DNA of 64,000 nucleotides from Omphalotus guepiniiformis (taxonomy: Eukaryota; Basidiomycota; Agaricomycetes; Agaricales; Omphalotaceae): assembly GCA_028554645.1 (NCBI GenBank), contig JAQOOI010000062.1:186001-250000 (forward strand), written 5' to 3'. A model generated the notes under the pieces. It was not told the origin of the DNA. It saw only the letters and a list, made by a program, of their open reading frames with translations, and made no database searches. Positions 35,716 to 47,911 of the stretch are shown here, piece after piece. The first letter of the stretch is position 1, and each line of letters starts with the position of its first letter. The position numbers and the translations under genes are program-made.

Positions 35716-36685
35716 GGTGGTTACAGATTGAGAACTATCTTGTCGTCAGAGAATTATAAATGCTGGTCCTGCCTCGCCCGTCATAGCACGTGATCCTGAG
35801 CCAATCGTTAATCGCGCCCAAGCCGGCCCGGACTTCGGGACTGCCAAAAACTCTCAAGACGACCGTACTTCGCCCGGTGCCATCGAAATGTTTTCTGCGC
35901 AATGGAACACGGAACTCTCAAGATAAATCGCAAGTATATCCGCAGTTTTTGAGCAGGACCAAAGCATATACTTGCGTTGGATCAAGTTCATGCCGGAGCT
36001 CTGTTACATCCAAGTTACATCATTCGGAGCCCTTGACCTCAGTATTCACGACACGATGAGCTACGTTCCCGTGAAATATCTCTGTGAGAGCGGACATGAA
36101 AACAGCCAAGACCCGATACCCTCAGGTACACAATTGCTACGCTTTCGGTCTTACCTCCGTGTGCACTCTCACTGAGAAATCAACATGGTTGTACGTGTTA
36201 TTTCTCCGGTTCTCAGTCCTGAGAAAAATTGACAACCTTTTGGTTGTTATAGCTCTTCATCAACACGACGTTCCTGCTCCGACTCTGCTCGGAGAAGCTT
36301 GTGTTACAGGGAAGATTGCCCGGAACCGCACATTCAACTCCAGATTCTCACCTCAATACACGCCATAGTTGAGTTGAGTGTTACCGGTCAAAAGCCAGCT
36401 CTCACGCTACACCTGTCTACACTCGTCAAAACGGTATGTCATTCACTGAATAATCAGTCACAGACACACCATCAGAATCCTATTGACATATTATATGGAT
36501 GGATGGTGTAAGAGAGTACATGGTCAGAAGGGTGTTGTGCTTCAGTCATCAAGGCATATCTATTGGGTCTGCTATTTATTAAATATAAATATAATGAGAA
36601 AAAAAGCATTGTTATCAAGTGACATATGTAGTAGAACTAGGTATCTGAATGTTGTGAAGCACTGCCTGCAACATCTGGTATGATA
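35716..36685. other. Transaldolase promoter side, otherwise empty
   Basis: The stretch just right of 35715 is the transaldolase promoter. No gene recognised in the rest; base composition turns AT-rich from about 36,200. Confidence 0.45.
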
Positions 36686-37978
36686 TTAGGCAGCGATGGA
36701 GGGCTGATTCTCAGATCTATTGCCTGAGGGAAGGGTTGGAATTTTCTCCTCCAGGATGGAATGCCGAAACTTGATGATTGCAATGACTACAAGTGGAAAC
36801 ATTGCCTATAAAAAATCTTTATACACTATTTCAATGTCAAAAACAATAAAATACATACTGCAGAGCATGTGTACAAAGGACTGAGTATGTTTACAAAAAC
36901 CATTCCGATGCTGGTACTCTGTTGCTGGGAAGGCACAAGCCAGATAGCAAGATTCAGCAACTATGAATTAATGAGTGACAGATTTCATATGTGACTGGAC
37001 AACACTAACCTAAATAATTCCAAAGAAAACCCCTGATTCTGTCAAAAGAAGTAGAATTTTTTGAACCTCTGATTTTGAATTTGTTTTGTTATGGATTTTC
37101 AGAGTCTGGCTATGTAACCTGAGCAAGGTCAAGGTTAGTAAGACTATACCCAGTGATACATAGACATACCAGGCTCTTATATAAATAAGACTTGTACTTA
37201 TTAAGTTGATACCAAAGCTAAGAAACACGCTTGCAATGTTGAAAATGCGGGTCAAATCTGTGGGAGAATTGGCAACAATAGAAGCACCATAGATATTGAT
37301 CACTAGAACAAGTCAATACTTCCTTCTATAATCATTGAAAGATCTTACCTATGTTTGCCAGCATCACAATTATAAGGACTAGCCTAATATAGTTGTTACC
37401 AGGCCACATTACCCAGGCACGCCAGACAATAGCCAGGTCACCAAAGAGGATCTGGAGTAAAAATTGGATTACAAAGAGTGCTCTCTGTTGAAACAGTGTG
37501 CCTAGCTTACATTGACAGTGAAAAAGAAATCTGAAATCAGATTTGAAGATATGCTAGCACTTGCAGCCTTTATAACTTGGGCTTCAGAAAGTGTAGCACT
37601 TGTTGTCATAGAATTTTTGGCAAACAAGATAGCATCTGCGAGCTCAATAGCAATGACAGTTGTGTGTGAGACCAACAAGAATATTGTGAGAGCAAACAAC
37701 ATCTTCTGTGCTCTGCTTTTCAGCTTCTGTTTTCTATGTAGAGTAAGAATAACAATGAAAAACTTGCACAGTGTCTAAATTGACTTACAATAAAATTCTC
37801 ACAACTGTGATAGCAAGTAACACAAAAGGACCTGATTATAAGTTAGAATCTTGGAAGCTGAACTTGATGAACTTGTATATGCCTCACCATAAAACAGGAC
37901 AAACAATACTAAAGCAGGTGTACTTGGTAGTATAAGCTCACCCAGTTGCTGAAGAAGAGCATTTTCTTCAGGAGACAT
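36686..37978 (-). pseudogene. Multi-pass membrane protein gene with in-frame TAG
   Basis: Basidiomycete-type polytopic membrane protein of unknown function. Eight exons in transcript order: 37978-37888, 37831-37789, 37733-37511, 37451-37349, 37302-37170, 37118-37010, 36960-36859, 36805-36686; all phases fit and would give 307 residues with about seven hydrophobic segments (TPALVLFVLFYG, FVLLAITVVRILL, FALTIFLLVSHTTVIAIEL, LAIVWRAWVMWP then LVLIIVMLAN, FLSFGINLISTSLIYIRAW, ILLLLTESGVFFGII, AMFPLVVIAIIKF). The last codon of exon 6 (37012-37010) is TAG right before a GTTAGT donor, where Gln (CAG) would be expected. The product therefore stops at 233 residues unless the base is wrong. Could be a recent pseudogene, a null allele or a sequence error; ATG 38005 is an alternative start. 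Confidence 0.65.
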
Positions 37979-39375
37979 TTGGGTATAGATTTGAAGTAGT
38001 AACAAGATGACAGTGTAGAGAGTATGCTTTCAAGACCAAAAACTTGAAAGACCTTGCTTTTAAGTGATTTGCAAAGCCTTTTCTCTAATGTATCATGTAA
38101 GACACAGGAAGTGTGCTGTGTCAAGAAATCATGATCACAATGATACAAATCATATAAATCTGTAAAACTGTTCATTGAACAGTGTCATGAGACACAGCAT
38201 GGAGTTATGATCATGTATAATATAGATCATATTGGACTAGGGGCTGACATTGTCAACTAAAAACTTGCTACATAAGGATTGTGAATAGGGATACAGATAG
38301 TATTATTAAATATTCTTTCAAGAGTACTGATAAATTCTCAATATAAGAGTACAACTTCCACATTTAAGCACTCTCAGAGCCCGAGAGACCTAAAAGATGA
38401 CATGTGTGAAACTACATACATACTAGACTTAGCAAATACCTCCTTCAGGTTTTTGCGGCAGTGTGATTAAAGTCTAGAGACAAGCAGAGGAAAATGTACT
38501 GATCTATTTGGAGGCTGGCTATACATTTGTTTTAGCAGGTTTTGCAAATTATGTGCTGACAGAACCCGAAACCATAAATCAGATGCTTAAATTGTGAGAG
38601 AAACAGTAACAGAGAAAGGCACTATATTGTATTAGGGCTCATATCAATCTACCAGATATCAGCCCGAATCACTACATGAGCAAAACACCTGGATTTGAGC
38701 ATCTGTTGATTCCCATCATGCCCTAGATGTTGATAGTATGGGTATTGCTCCCCCTGCAGACCTTCCCTGGGTGCCTAGCATTCTCTCCCCTGAGATTGAG
38801 TATAAAACTAACTACCCATACGAACTTCTCACATCAATCCAAACGTCCACAGCAAAAAAAAAAAGATGCATCACAAGATAATCCAACTTCCACGAAATAA
38901 GAGTGTCTAGTTATTTGTATCAAACAAGGAAAACTAGGTTGAAACGACCCACCACTCACACACAAATTGCAATGACAATGGCGAGAAAACGATGACGGAA
39001 AATAGAAAGAAAAAGAATTAAGTTGTGCTCGGAAACGGTAGGTACACTATACGAACAGAAATCGGCTAAATACGTGGTAGAAAAAAGAGGACAAAAGGAT
39101 CAAGGGTAGACACATATGTACGTATGAAATAGAACGGAGAAAGGTGGAGGGGGAACGCAATGAATAAAAGTCATCTAATTGGAAGTCATGAGTCATGAAG
39201 CGTTGAGTGGGGTTGTAATGTACAGTATATGGAGGTCGTAAGACGTATGAAGTAGGCTGTGAGATTCTTGAACGTAGAAACAAAAAATTGTGACAAAAGA
39301 TCCACATCCGAGATGAGAAGAAGGGGGCAAAGTAATAAAAGTAACGCAAGTGATGCAGGTAGGCGAAAACAGGTT
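37979..39375. other. AT-rich intergenic region
   Basis: No gene recognised. Composition is clearly more AT-rich than the rest of the window up to about 38,850, then returns to normal. A short inverted motif pair of TGTCATGAGACACAGCATG type lies near 38180-38200. The right end is the 3' flank of the DMA1-like gene. Confidence 0.45.
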
Positions 39376-41478
39376 TCACCGCTTCCTCTTCGCACCAGCT
39401 CCACCGTTCGCATTGCTCTCTGCAATCCCGTCTTCACCACTCCCGCTAGCAGCACTCCCTACCTCTGCGGCCGAATCAACTAGCACCATATCGTCATCAT
39501 CGGCATTATTCCCCGGCTGAGCCTGTTCATGCTCGTACCCGTGCCCATGAACATCCCTGACATCCACCATCTCATCCATCTCAATCTCGCCATCATCACC
39601 TTCATCCTCATCAGCTTCGTCCATCAAATCCATGGCATCTATCTGTGCGCTCCCGGAATGTCCATGCCCTTGAGCATGTCTCCTCACACGCATCATACCT
39701 CCGAGGCCAAGGCCAACATTCCCATCAACTTCAACCTCCGTCTCCGCACCAGCTTCTCTATCCCTCTCCCGTTCACGTTCACGCTCGCGCTCGCGCTCCC
39801 TCGCGACAAGCGCCGAAGGCTGCCCCCCACGCAAAAGCTGCGCCTCACCTGCTCCAACATCCTCAACAGCCGAGTCCGAGTCATCTCCCCTAGGAGCATC
39901 CATCATCATCGAGGACCCGGCAGCTCCCGCCCCAGCAGCGGAGAGACCACCACTCGGTAGATGCTCCGCTGACCCTGCATCTACATCAACAAGAGCTTCA
40001 GGTGGAATTTCCTCGAACTCGTCCTCCATCTCAGGCTCGATCTCAACGTCTTCTTCTAGGTCAGCGAATGTGCGACACAGCGGGCAGGAGAAGCCTGGGT
40101 AGTGGGACTCGATGAGCGGGCGTATGCATTTGTAGTGGAATGTGTGGGAGCAGGGCGCGATGAAGAGGGCTTGTCGGATGGTCACCGCAAATAAGCCTAG
40201 AAAGAGAAAAAAAAAGAATAGTATGCTTAGTGCTGCTTCTAAGAGGAAAGATTGACAAATATAGCGTCTGCAGGAACACCTTCAGGGCACGCTCTCAAAA
40301 CGTATTCCACACGTCATCCCTCTGAACATGCACCGAGAAAAACCCCCGCCATCAAGCACGCTCATAGAAATGTTCAAAAGAAGAATTAAAAGAGAAAATT
40401 GCCCTATACGTGGCATGAGAGGGCAAAACGTGAACGCACATATACAACAATCTGGCAGAACCGAGGACTTGACAGACCCAGCTGTTTTCGGGTTGACGGC
40501 AACAGCAAGAGACTTGAGATTTTTGATTGCGGTGGTGCTGTTAAAACGAATTAAAAAATCAGAATTTTATTGCGAACACAAGAAACCACGAACGTACTTG
40601 AAAGCATTAGCACCAGCCTGCCATTCCCTTCCCAACTCAATCCTAATCTTCACGCTCTTATAAACCTCTTGCGTGCCACCTTGGTAATCCACACCAAGCT
40701 GCAGGATATCGCCATCCTTGATCTGATACGCCCTCGACTCCGTGTTTGCCTGGGACAAACGCATGTGGTTCAAAAAAGTCCCAGAAGACGACTTGGTGTC
40801 CTTGATGAAAAATTTACCACCGTTCTCCACCCACACCTCCGCATGAGCTCTAGAAACGACCTTGGATCTGAAGGCTAGTTTGTTAGACCCAAGGGCATTC
40901 ACACCAGCCAGCCCGAGACCTGAGCGATCCGTGAAACGACCGATACGCAGCGCTGGGTCGCCTGGCTTCAAATCACGAGTAATAGCATCGAATTTGAGAG
41001 ACCTTCGTGATTCTAAATGAGGAACGAGTCGGATACGGTGGGTACCAGATGAAGCTGGTGGAGGAGGCGGGGCCTGAGTGTGTGTTTGTTGACCAGGTGG
41101 GGGTGGGATAGGTATCGCTGCGATGGCACTTGCATTAGGCACAGAAGCAGTATTGTTCAAAGCGCCTCCAGAGCGTCGTCGTCGAAGCATGTGAGAAAGA
41201 CCTAATGTGGGTGCAGATGCTGATGTTGAAGGCTGAACGCCCAAAACCGGCGGTGGAGCGCTAGTTCCTGTTGGTGCTGCAGGTCGTCGTCGATGGCTCG
41301 AGCCAGTCACTGCTCCTGGAGATGGAGGCTGAGCTGGTGGTGAAGGCGAGAGCTCACGAGGAGGATCAGTGTTGATGTGGGATTGGGATGAATTTCGCGG
41401 TCTGCCACGCAAAAAAGTGCCTAGTATCGTCGAGCGCAACGGCGGGGAATCATTGCCAACATGAGAATTAGGATCCAT
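39376..41478 (-). CDS. FHA-RING ubiquitin ligase, DMA1-like
   Basis: Probable E3 ubiquitin ligase of the Dma1/Chf group, which in yeasts acts at the spindle and septin checkpoint. Exons in transcript order 41478-40598, 40537-40440, 40196-39376; 599 residues. An N-terminal Pro/Ser-rich region is followed by an FHA domain at about 190-290 (LRIGRFTD, the phosphothreonine-binding SKVVSRAHAEVW, KDTKSSSGTFLNHMRLS) and a RING domain at about 325-372 split by introns (CCIC, then PCSHTFHYKCIRPLIES and FSCPLCRT). The C-terminal 200 residues are acidic, with an Arg-Glu repeat (RERERERERE) and a final KRKR that could serve as a nuclear signal. FHA before RING in one chain is diagnostic for the DMA family. 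Start chosen at the first ATG before the Pro-rich region. Confidence 0.88.
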
Positions 41479-43385
41479 TGTGCTCGTCGTCGTCGTCGCT
41501 GTCGTCGCTGTCGCCGGCGATGTCGAGATGGTGGTGCAAGGACAAGATGGTGAGCGTGCGCAAAGTTGGGATGTTCGGACTTTGGTTCGGTTCACTTCTC
41601 CACTGTGTCCCAAATCCGTATCTAACGGCTGTCACACTGGTTTTCTTTATAATTTCTGTCCATTGATTCATTTCATTGATTCATTTCTTTAATAACTGGC
41701 TGTGTTGTACTACGTTTGAATTGGAAAGCCAGAGAATAAAGGACAATCTCGAAGTCCCAACAGTTCATTCATATCAATTTTCAATTTGTAAACGAGGCTT
41801 CTAAAACTTCTCACAGTGGCCGTACACAAGGGTCCATACTCGAAAATCTCCATTGTCCAGGACGTATCAGGCACTACAACAAGCCTTTCCAGCTGCATGA
41901 GTTCTGCCAACCACTAGTACTACGCCGGCTGTTCTTAAACCAATAATTGACAACTTGAAGGTCCGAAAAACCTATGCAAAACATTACAGTGATCCTGACA
42001 AAATTTAATTGGATATTCCGTGTACAACGGCCGCGGGCTGGCAGCGGCGCTAGGCATTGTCAGAGGAGATGGAAGGTTATCGAGCCCAAGGTTCCACGGT
42101 AATAGGCTTACAACTTTTTTGTCTCGTATCTAGAGTCGATTCGTACAGAGCATATCATACGATTCGACTGGCTGAAACTTTGGCGAGTCAACCCGTCTTC
42201 GTGTCAGGGACCAGCAGTATCTTGCAAACATAACAAAACCAGAACTAAACCACCGGTACCTTCAAGTGGGAAGTTGAAGGGTATCCAATGTCTTATTCAC
42301 CATCAGATCTAGAAAGCGGAAACTTCGGTCTTCCATGAGAACACCAGCATTGTGTCCACAGGTAGCCACTGCAAAGGATTCTCGCCGCATACTAAATGTT
42401 GCTCGTGGCAAGTCCGACAGGCTGACTGACTCAGCAGAGCTGTATAAGATTAGGCACAGTAACTCCAATGACGACGCAGATGAGGTTGATCACACCTAGA
42501 TACTCAAGTTGAGCAACAGCTAGAGCGAATGATCATGAAGGTAGCCAAGACAAAGATACCTTTTAATAGCATGGCCCAAGTCTCCACCGGACAAGCACAT
42601 CTTCAAATCAATCTTCACAGAGAACCAGAGAAAAGTTTCTTTAGTCGACCACATAGTCTTATCTAGAAGCTAGAGTTCACTTCATTCACCGACCACGAAA
42701 ACAAGATCAAGATTAGTGCCTTCCAAGTTCGACAACTGAAGTTATACTCACTTGTAGTGTCCAGTACCACCTTAACTTGAGTGGCAATACACCTGAATCT
42801 GAGAGAGAATCACAGGAAAGTGACCTGACTGGCATTTCCATCATCACATATCCACACATAGCCGATTGAAGGTATCTGTCAAAGAGAAACCCTCTCCGGT
42901 TCAGACCTCGGGCTTCCTGTGAACTCAGCCCGAGGCTGGTTTGAATAGCGACTATGAATAGTACGATATGAGTCACCATGCTAACTCGTGAGGAGAGTAA
43001 AACAGGCAGCAGCTTACCGAACACCGACAGAAGACAGAACATGGTATCGAATGAACAGCCCTCGAGTCTCGAGGGAAGAACGCGTTTATCCAATGACCGG
43101 CCCCAATCGACGTGTTTGGTATATAGTATGATAAGCGACTATAGAGGTGCAATCGTGCATCACCCTTCCAACTTGATGAGTGTACGTATGTACATATATG
43201 CGTAATCAGCACAGTGGAAATGGATCGGCCTGATTTCAAATCTCCTCCAACTTTTGAATCGTTTTCGGTGTACATATCTCTTTCTGCCCGAAGCCCTAGA
43301 AAGTATAAGATACTGAGGATCCAAAACCAAGTTATTGCCACAGAAAAGAAAACACACCTGAACAGAAATAAAGCCAACACCAGCA
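41479..43385. other. Intergenic region with a possible small secreted-protein exon
   Basis: Mostly unassigned. On the minus strand, ATG 42979 opens a 76-codon exon ending at a GTGAGT donor (42751); its first residues (MVTHIVLFIVAIQTSLGLS) look like a signal peptide. Downstream exons were not resolved. The stretch around 42890-42975 has a weaker counterpart at 46910-46985 upstream of tautomerase copy c, where stops break the frame, so the region was co-duplicated with the tautomerase gene. Confidence 0.35.
42752..42979 (-). CDS. Possible first exon of a small secreted protein
   Basis: 76 codons open from an ATG with a hydrophobic, signal-peptide-like start (VTHIVLFIVAIQTSLGLS) and ending with a canonical donor. 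No family recognised and the remaining exons are not identified. Listed because a related, broken stretch precedes the other local tautomerase copy. Low confidence; it may be chance. Confidence 0.22.
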
Positions 43386-43928
43386 ATGCCTCTTCATCGC
43401 TTATACGTTCCTCCCAATCTCTACACCGACGCAGAGAAAGAATCCATCGCTGCGGCAATCACAAAGACCTATCACGGAATACCCGACTTCTACGTCGTGG
43501 TACTCTTCATCGATGTCCCGAAATCGAGTTACTTCGTAGGAGGGAAGAAAACTGACAGATTCTTGCGTATTGTCGTACACCACCTCGCGCGTCCACGCAG
43601 AACGTACGCACTTTTTCGTGCATATTTTAGGCGCTAATAGTTGCTGAATTTCGGTCTATCCTGTAGTGATGAGGAGGCGAGAGAATTCATGGATCGTTAC
43701 GAAGCCGCATTAGAGCCGTTCACAAAGGGCAAGGGTATCGATTGGGAAATCCAGGTTGACCACCTCGATGTACGCGAATCATTTGAGAATGTTGGCACTG
43801 GGTCCTATGAATCTGACTCTTTGCTTTTGCAGAGGGTCATGTGGAACGAGAACGGAATTGCGCCGCCTCTGCCTCACACCGATGCTGAACGGCTGTGGAT
43901 AGAGCTGAACAAACCAGTTCCTTACTGA
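43386..43928 (+). CDS. Tautomerase-superfamily protein, copy b
   Basis: Exons 43386-43603, 43667-43769, 43833-43928; 138 residues. N-terminal MPLHRLY keeps the catalytic-proline position; the conserved blocks LYTDAEKESI, FYVVVLFIDVPKSSYFVGGKK, EPFTKGKGIDWE and RVMWNENGIAPPLP follow. It is closer to copy c (47.4 kb) than to copy a (19.0 kb). The 30 bases before the ATG, with a CACACCTGA block, are shared with copy c. Role: probably acts on small unsaturated acids; substrate unknown. Confidence 0.87.
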
Positions 43929-45069
43929 ATGAGCGATTCGAGACACTCACAAGTATGTTGAGTAACCAGATTTGTAAGATATGCGTACGGTGTATGTTCT
44001 CCAACAATCAATAAATTTGAACGTGAATGTGCGGCCGAATCGCTGTTGAGAATTAGAGTAGGAGTAGAACGCGGTACAGCAATGGCTTTGGACTTACTGC
44101 TACCCTCATATGTCCGATTGACTTGCCTTCCTGGTCGATATATGCGCTGGTAGCAAAGGAAAGAATAGTTGAAGAATAGACCGCACAGGCGCTAACTAAG
44201 CGCTAATTGTCGGCGATACTGCTGTATCGGAGCTTCAAAGTTTGAGCATATACGCCGAAGCGGCATTCCAGTTTCTCAGATCTCTACGTTAACGATTTTC
44301 CTGCTCATTGCCCCCTCTACACCAGGATGGTTCCTGCCATACTCGATGAAAAGCATCAAGCTCTACTTGAATTCCCAATTCTCAGTGGTGTCGCCGTGTC
44401 TTGTGAGGAGATCGGGGGTCATTGACTTTTCAAGAGGTCGAGATGTATAACATCCGAGATTATTCGTCATTGAATGTCTGTACGCCATCTCCTTATTCCA
44501 TGTTCTAGGGTGATGAGCATTCCTTTGTATGACAGAGCAGATTATGGGCTGTATAGCCTCGAACTTTGGTCAGTCAGACTGCTCCGAGTACAGTGACCGC
44601 AAAAAATAATGTCCGTCCCCTTCCTTGGTGCACTGCGTTTAGCTCATCGAGTGCTCACAACCCTCAAAGTATCAAAAACTTTCTTTCTGAATATATATGA
44701 GTGCAAGCCATCTAATTTGAGTCCTATCCACAGTATTAACTGGTTAGTGTCGCAGTTGAAACCTTCCATATGACGTCTTTTTTTGCGGTCACTGTACGCT
44801 TCATTGGTCAGACTGCGTACCCAATTCAAGTTCTGAATAAGCTGTCTCACAAAGCAACGAAGCGTACCAGAGGCTATACTGCTTTGTAAGTCCAATTAAG
44901 CTGGGCAGGGCGTCACGGAAGTTTTCCTACGTTCCTACGCGTATGTCGGCAATAGATTTCTACCCCCCATGTTTCGCATTTCTAACACACGTCACCTTCG
45001 GCATCTTGAAGGAGGAGAATAAATAAAAGAAAAGCGAACTCGCAAGTTCGCGTCTATATATCTTAACAA
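43929..45069. other. Spacer carrying a MITE
   Basis: No gene recognised apart from the TA-flanked miniature element at 44591-44794. The last bases are the promoter and leader of the reductase gene. Confidence 0.5.
44591..44794. mobile_element. 204-bp MITE with Tc1/mariner-like ends
   Basis: Both ends carry CAGTGACCGCAAAAAA in inverted orientation (left 44591-44606; right 44779-44794), followed by weaker similarity, and the element is flanked by TA on both sides (44589-44590 and 44795-44796), the target duplication of the Tc1/mariner superfamily. It is too short to code for a transposase. No second copy was seen in this window. Confidence 0.8.
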
Positions 45070-46497
45070 ATGTCTTCATCTACCAAAGTACTCGTGAGTT
45101 GGCAGGGCTCTCTCATGCGAAGCTCGGCTCTGATGAAATTTTCTTCTTCTCGGTCGGTTTACTAGGTGACCGGCGCAACCGGATTTATTGCAGCTCATGT
45201 TGTTCGTGAGGCTCTCGAAGCAGGATATTCTGTTCGCGGGTACGTATATGTTTACACTCACATAATCCAACCATAATATTCTGACCCCTGCAATTCTTTG
45301 TAACAGAACAGTACGATCGCCTAGCAAAGCAAAAGCATTGGAAAAAGTTTTCTCCTCTTACGGCAATAAATTCGAGACCGTCATCATCGACGATCTCGTA
45401 CACGGAGACCTAACACCTGCTTTGGAAGGTCAGTATATGCGCAAATCTTGCATGTATTTCATCTTATGCAGTTGTAACGATAGGAATTGGAGCTATCCTC
45501 CACGTCGCGTCACCTGTACTTTTCGAATACAAGGACATTAAGACAGATTTATTGGATCCTGCTATAGATGGAACACTCAACGTTCTCCGAGCTGCTACCA
45601 AGGCTGGTATAAATCGTGTCGTCATTACTTCCAGCATTGCTGCTGTTATTAACCAACCTGAGGGTGAGCGAGCTCGTTCATACGCTGCAAAATCTCTCGT
45701 TTATCACGTATACTTACGCCTTTCGTCTCAAGTATTTCGGACTAGCTATAAGTATACACCGGATGATTGGTGAGTTGATCTTTTACACCCTCTCATTCAT
45801 ATGGTATGTATAGGAGTACTGACGGATGCATACGCGGATTGCTCAGGAATCCTGCCACCTACGAAGAAGCGCATCACGGAGAGATGCCTGGTCTGATACG
45901 ATATTCTGCTTCAAAAAAGTTATCGGAAGAAGCTGCATGGAACTATGTGAAAGAACATCCAGAGATAAAGCTTACCACCATTCAACGTAAGTCTTGCACA
46001 TACTCTTTCTCGAAAACGAAAGACCTCTTACTAACCTATACTGGCACACAGCAACCATGGTTTACGGCCCACCTATTCAACCTGTCTCGTCAATGTCCTC
46101 ACTGAACGAAACAGTCATGAACATCTATCGCCTATTCGACGGAAGTACCTCTCAGCTTCCAGAAGAACCAGTCCCGATGTACTGCGACGTGCGCGACGTC
46201 GGTCGAGCACATGTCGTTGCTTTACAGAAAGATTCCTCAATCGGTAAGAGAGTCTTCATCGGCGAAGAGAAGTGGTCGTATTTCCAGGCCGTGAAGATCA
46301 TCTTACGTACACACCCCGAGCTCAAGGATAGGCTTGTCAAGCTGCCGGAGGTGGATCCATCGGCTGGGAAGGTAGTTTGTGGGTACGATACGAGTGTGTT
46401 GGAGAATGAATTGGGGATCAAGCCAAGGAAGTTTGAAGATGCGTTGCCGGAGATGATAGATAGATTGATCGAGTTGGAACGTGAATTTAAAAAGTAG
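45070..46497 (+). CDS. NAD(P)-dependent reductase, dihydroflavonol-reductase-like
   Basis: Extended short-chain dehydrogenase of the ketoreductase / methylglyoxal-reductase-like group. Seven exons: 45070-45093, 45166-45239, 45307-45428, 45484-45663, 45733-45769, 45814-45986, 46052-46497; 351 residues, all phases fit. The N-terminal Rossmann motif VTGATGFIA follows directly after the 8-residue first exon; RTVRSPSK lies where phosphate-binding basic residues of NADP-dependent members sit. Then ILHVASP, the catalytic Ser in VITSSIAA and the YSASK dyad motif (YxxxK), followed by PTMVYGPP and DVRDVGRAHVVAL. Flanked by tautomerase genes b and c, all on the plus strand. Its relative at 22.5-27.3 kb is a pseudogene. 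Substrate unknown. Confidence 0.9.
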
Positions 46498-47370
46498 TGT
46501 TGCAATTCATTGAAGTCAATGTATTTCCTATAGTACTTACTATTAGTCGAGATATTATATTTGACTTGCGCCCATATTGGCAAGAGCAAAACACTTGAAG
46601 AAATCCGGATGATAGTCTTCACTAGGCCGGAGACCATGTCAGCTTCGATGTCACGAGTATATGGGGTGTAAAGCTGTTCAGTGCGCATCAGATACGAAAA
46701 ATGAGAGTCTGGACGACGCAATTGTTCTTAGTCTAAGGTTAGACTGACCCTCTAGCACTATCTATACCCACTATTGTGGACACAAAGTACCAGAAGGATA
46801 GGAGTTGCTTCCATCGTCCTGAGTTGCCCTAAATCACAAGAGCAGAAGCTCACAAGTCCATTGAAATCGGAGTTCGTAGATCGCCAAGGATCTATCGAAA
46901 ATCGGTCGCACAAAATCGGCCCTCGGGCTTCGTTGATGTCAGCCCGAAGCTGGAAATTGAGTGGCAAATGCGAATAGTAAGGTGACGTTCTAGGTCTTAT
47001 GATCTTGGGATAGGGGAGTTTTGAACCAAGCAGCCAGAGGATCTAAGAACAGATTTTGACCGAACAAGATGTAAAATCACCGGGGTGCATCTGTCATGGT
47101 TGCTTGTCTAGAAACCGGTCTAACATAATCCCCGGTATGATGCATATACGATGTCCGACTTGGACTAGTACACACTTCACTGGCAGTGGATAACGATCGG
47201 CTGGATTTCAAAGCTCCCCTGAATGTCTCAATTACTCAGAATCCTTCTCGGTGAACGTATCTATCTCTGCCCGAGGTCCAAGAAAGTATAAGTATCCTGA
47301 AGATTCTCATTCGAGGTTATAGATAAACAACACACCTGAGCAGATTCAACTTTCAATACAACAAACAGCA
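46498..47370. other. Spacer, duplicated upstream region of tautomerase c
   Basis: Shares blocks with the area before tautomerase b (CCTCGGGCTTC followed by CAGCCCGA, at 46921-46950 against 42908-42935), confirming a common duplication. Frames that are open in the other copy are interrupted here. No gene recognised. Confidence 0.45.
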
Positions 47371-47911
47371 ATGCCTCTTCATCGTTTATACGTTCCTCCC
47401 GGTCTCTACACCGACGCAGAGAAAGAAGCCATCGCCGCGGCAATTACGAAGGTCTATACCGTTGTCTTGCCCGCATTCTATGTTGTAGTCCTCTTTGTCG
47501 ACGTCCCGAAATCGAGCTACTTCGTAGGAGGAAAGAAGACAGACAACTTCTTGCGAATTGTCGTGCACCACCTTGCGCGCCAACATGACTCGTACGTCTT
47601 CACTCGCATAACGTGGTCTTGGCGATTACTGACTTTGACGCTTGAACTCGCAGCTATGAAGAGAAGAGGGGTTTCTTGGGGCGCTACGAAGCTGCCTTGG
47701 AACCGTTTACGAAGGGCAAGGGTATTAACTGGGAAATTCAGATTGCCGAGCTTGACGTGAGTTCAATAGGTTTGATCTTGCCTGAAAAAGTTCTGACTTC
47801 GGTTTTTTTTTCTAGCGCGTAATGTGGAATGAGAACGGAATTGCGCCGCCTCTGCCTGGCACCGATGCGGAGCACGAGTGGATTGAACTGAACAGACCAG
47901 TTCCGTATTGA
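47371..47911 (+). CDS. Tautomerase-superfamily protein, copy c
   Basis: Exons 47371-47591, 47654-47756, 47816-47911; 139 residues, one codon longer than copies a and b in exon 1 (an extra residue in the AITKVYTVVLPAF stretch). MPLHRLY start with Pro after Met; VPPGLYTDAEKEAI, VLFVDVPKSSYFVGGKK, EPFTKGKGINWE and RVMWNENGIAPPLPG are conserved. Same phases as the other copies. Probably functional; substrate unknown. Confidence 0.87.

Noticed and set aside
36200..38850. AT-rich island as evidence of RIP mutation
   Set aside because: RIP is not established in agaricomycetes and the island contains mostly intact exons, so decay by RIP would be over-interpretation.
39529..39960. 143-codon plus-strand frame
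   Set aside because: Antisense to the acidic tail of the DMA1-like gene; Pro/His-rich shadow.
42973..43458. 161-codon minus-strand frame with hydrophobic stretches
   Set aside because: Overlaps the first exon of tautomerase b in antisense and has no domain; the hydrophobic part is probably chance.
46152..46721. 189-codon minus-strand frame
   Set aside because: Antisense to the last exon of the reductase gene, which is well supported by conserved motifs.
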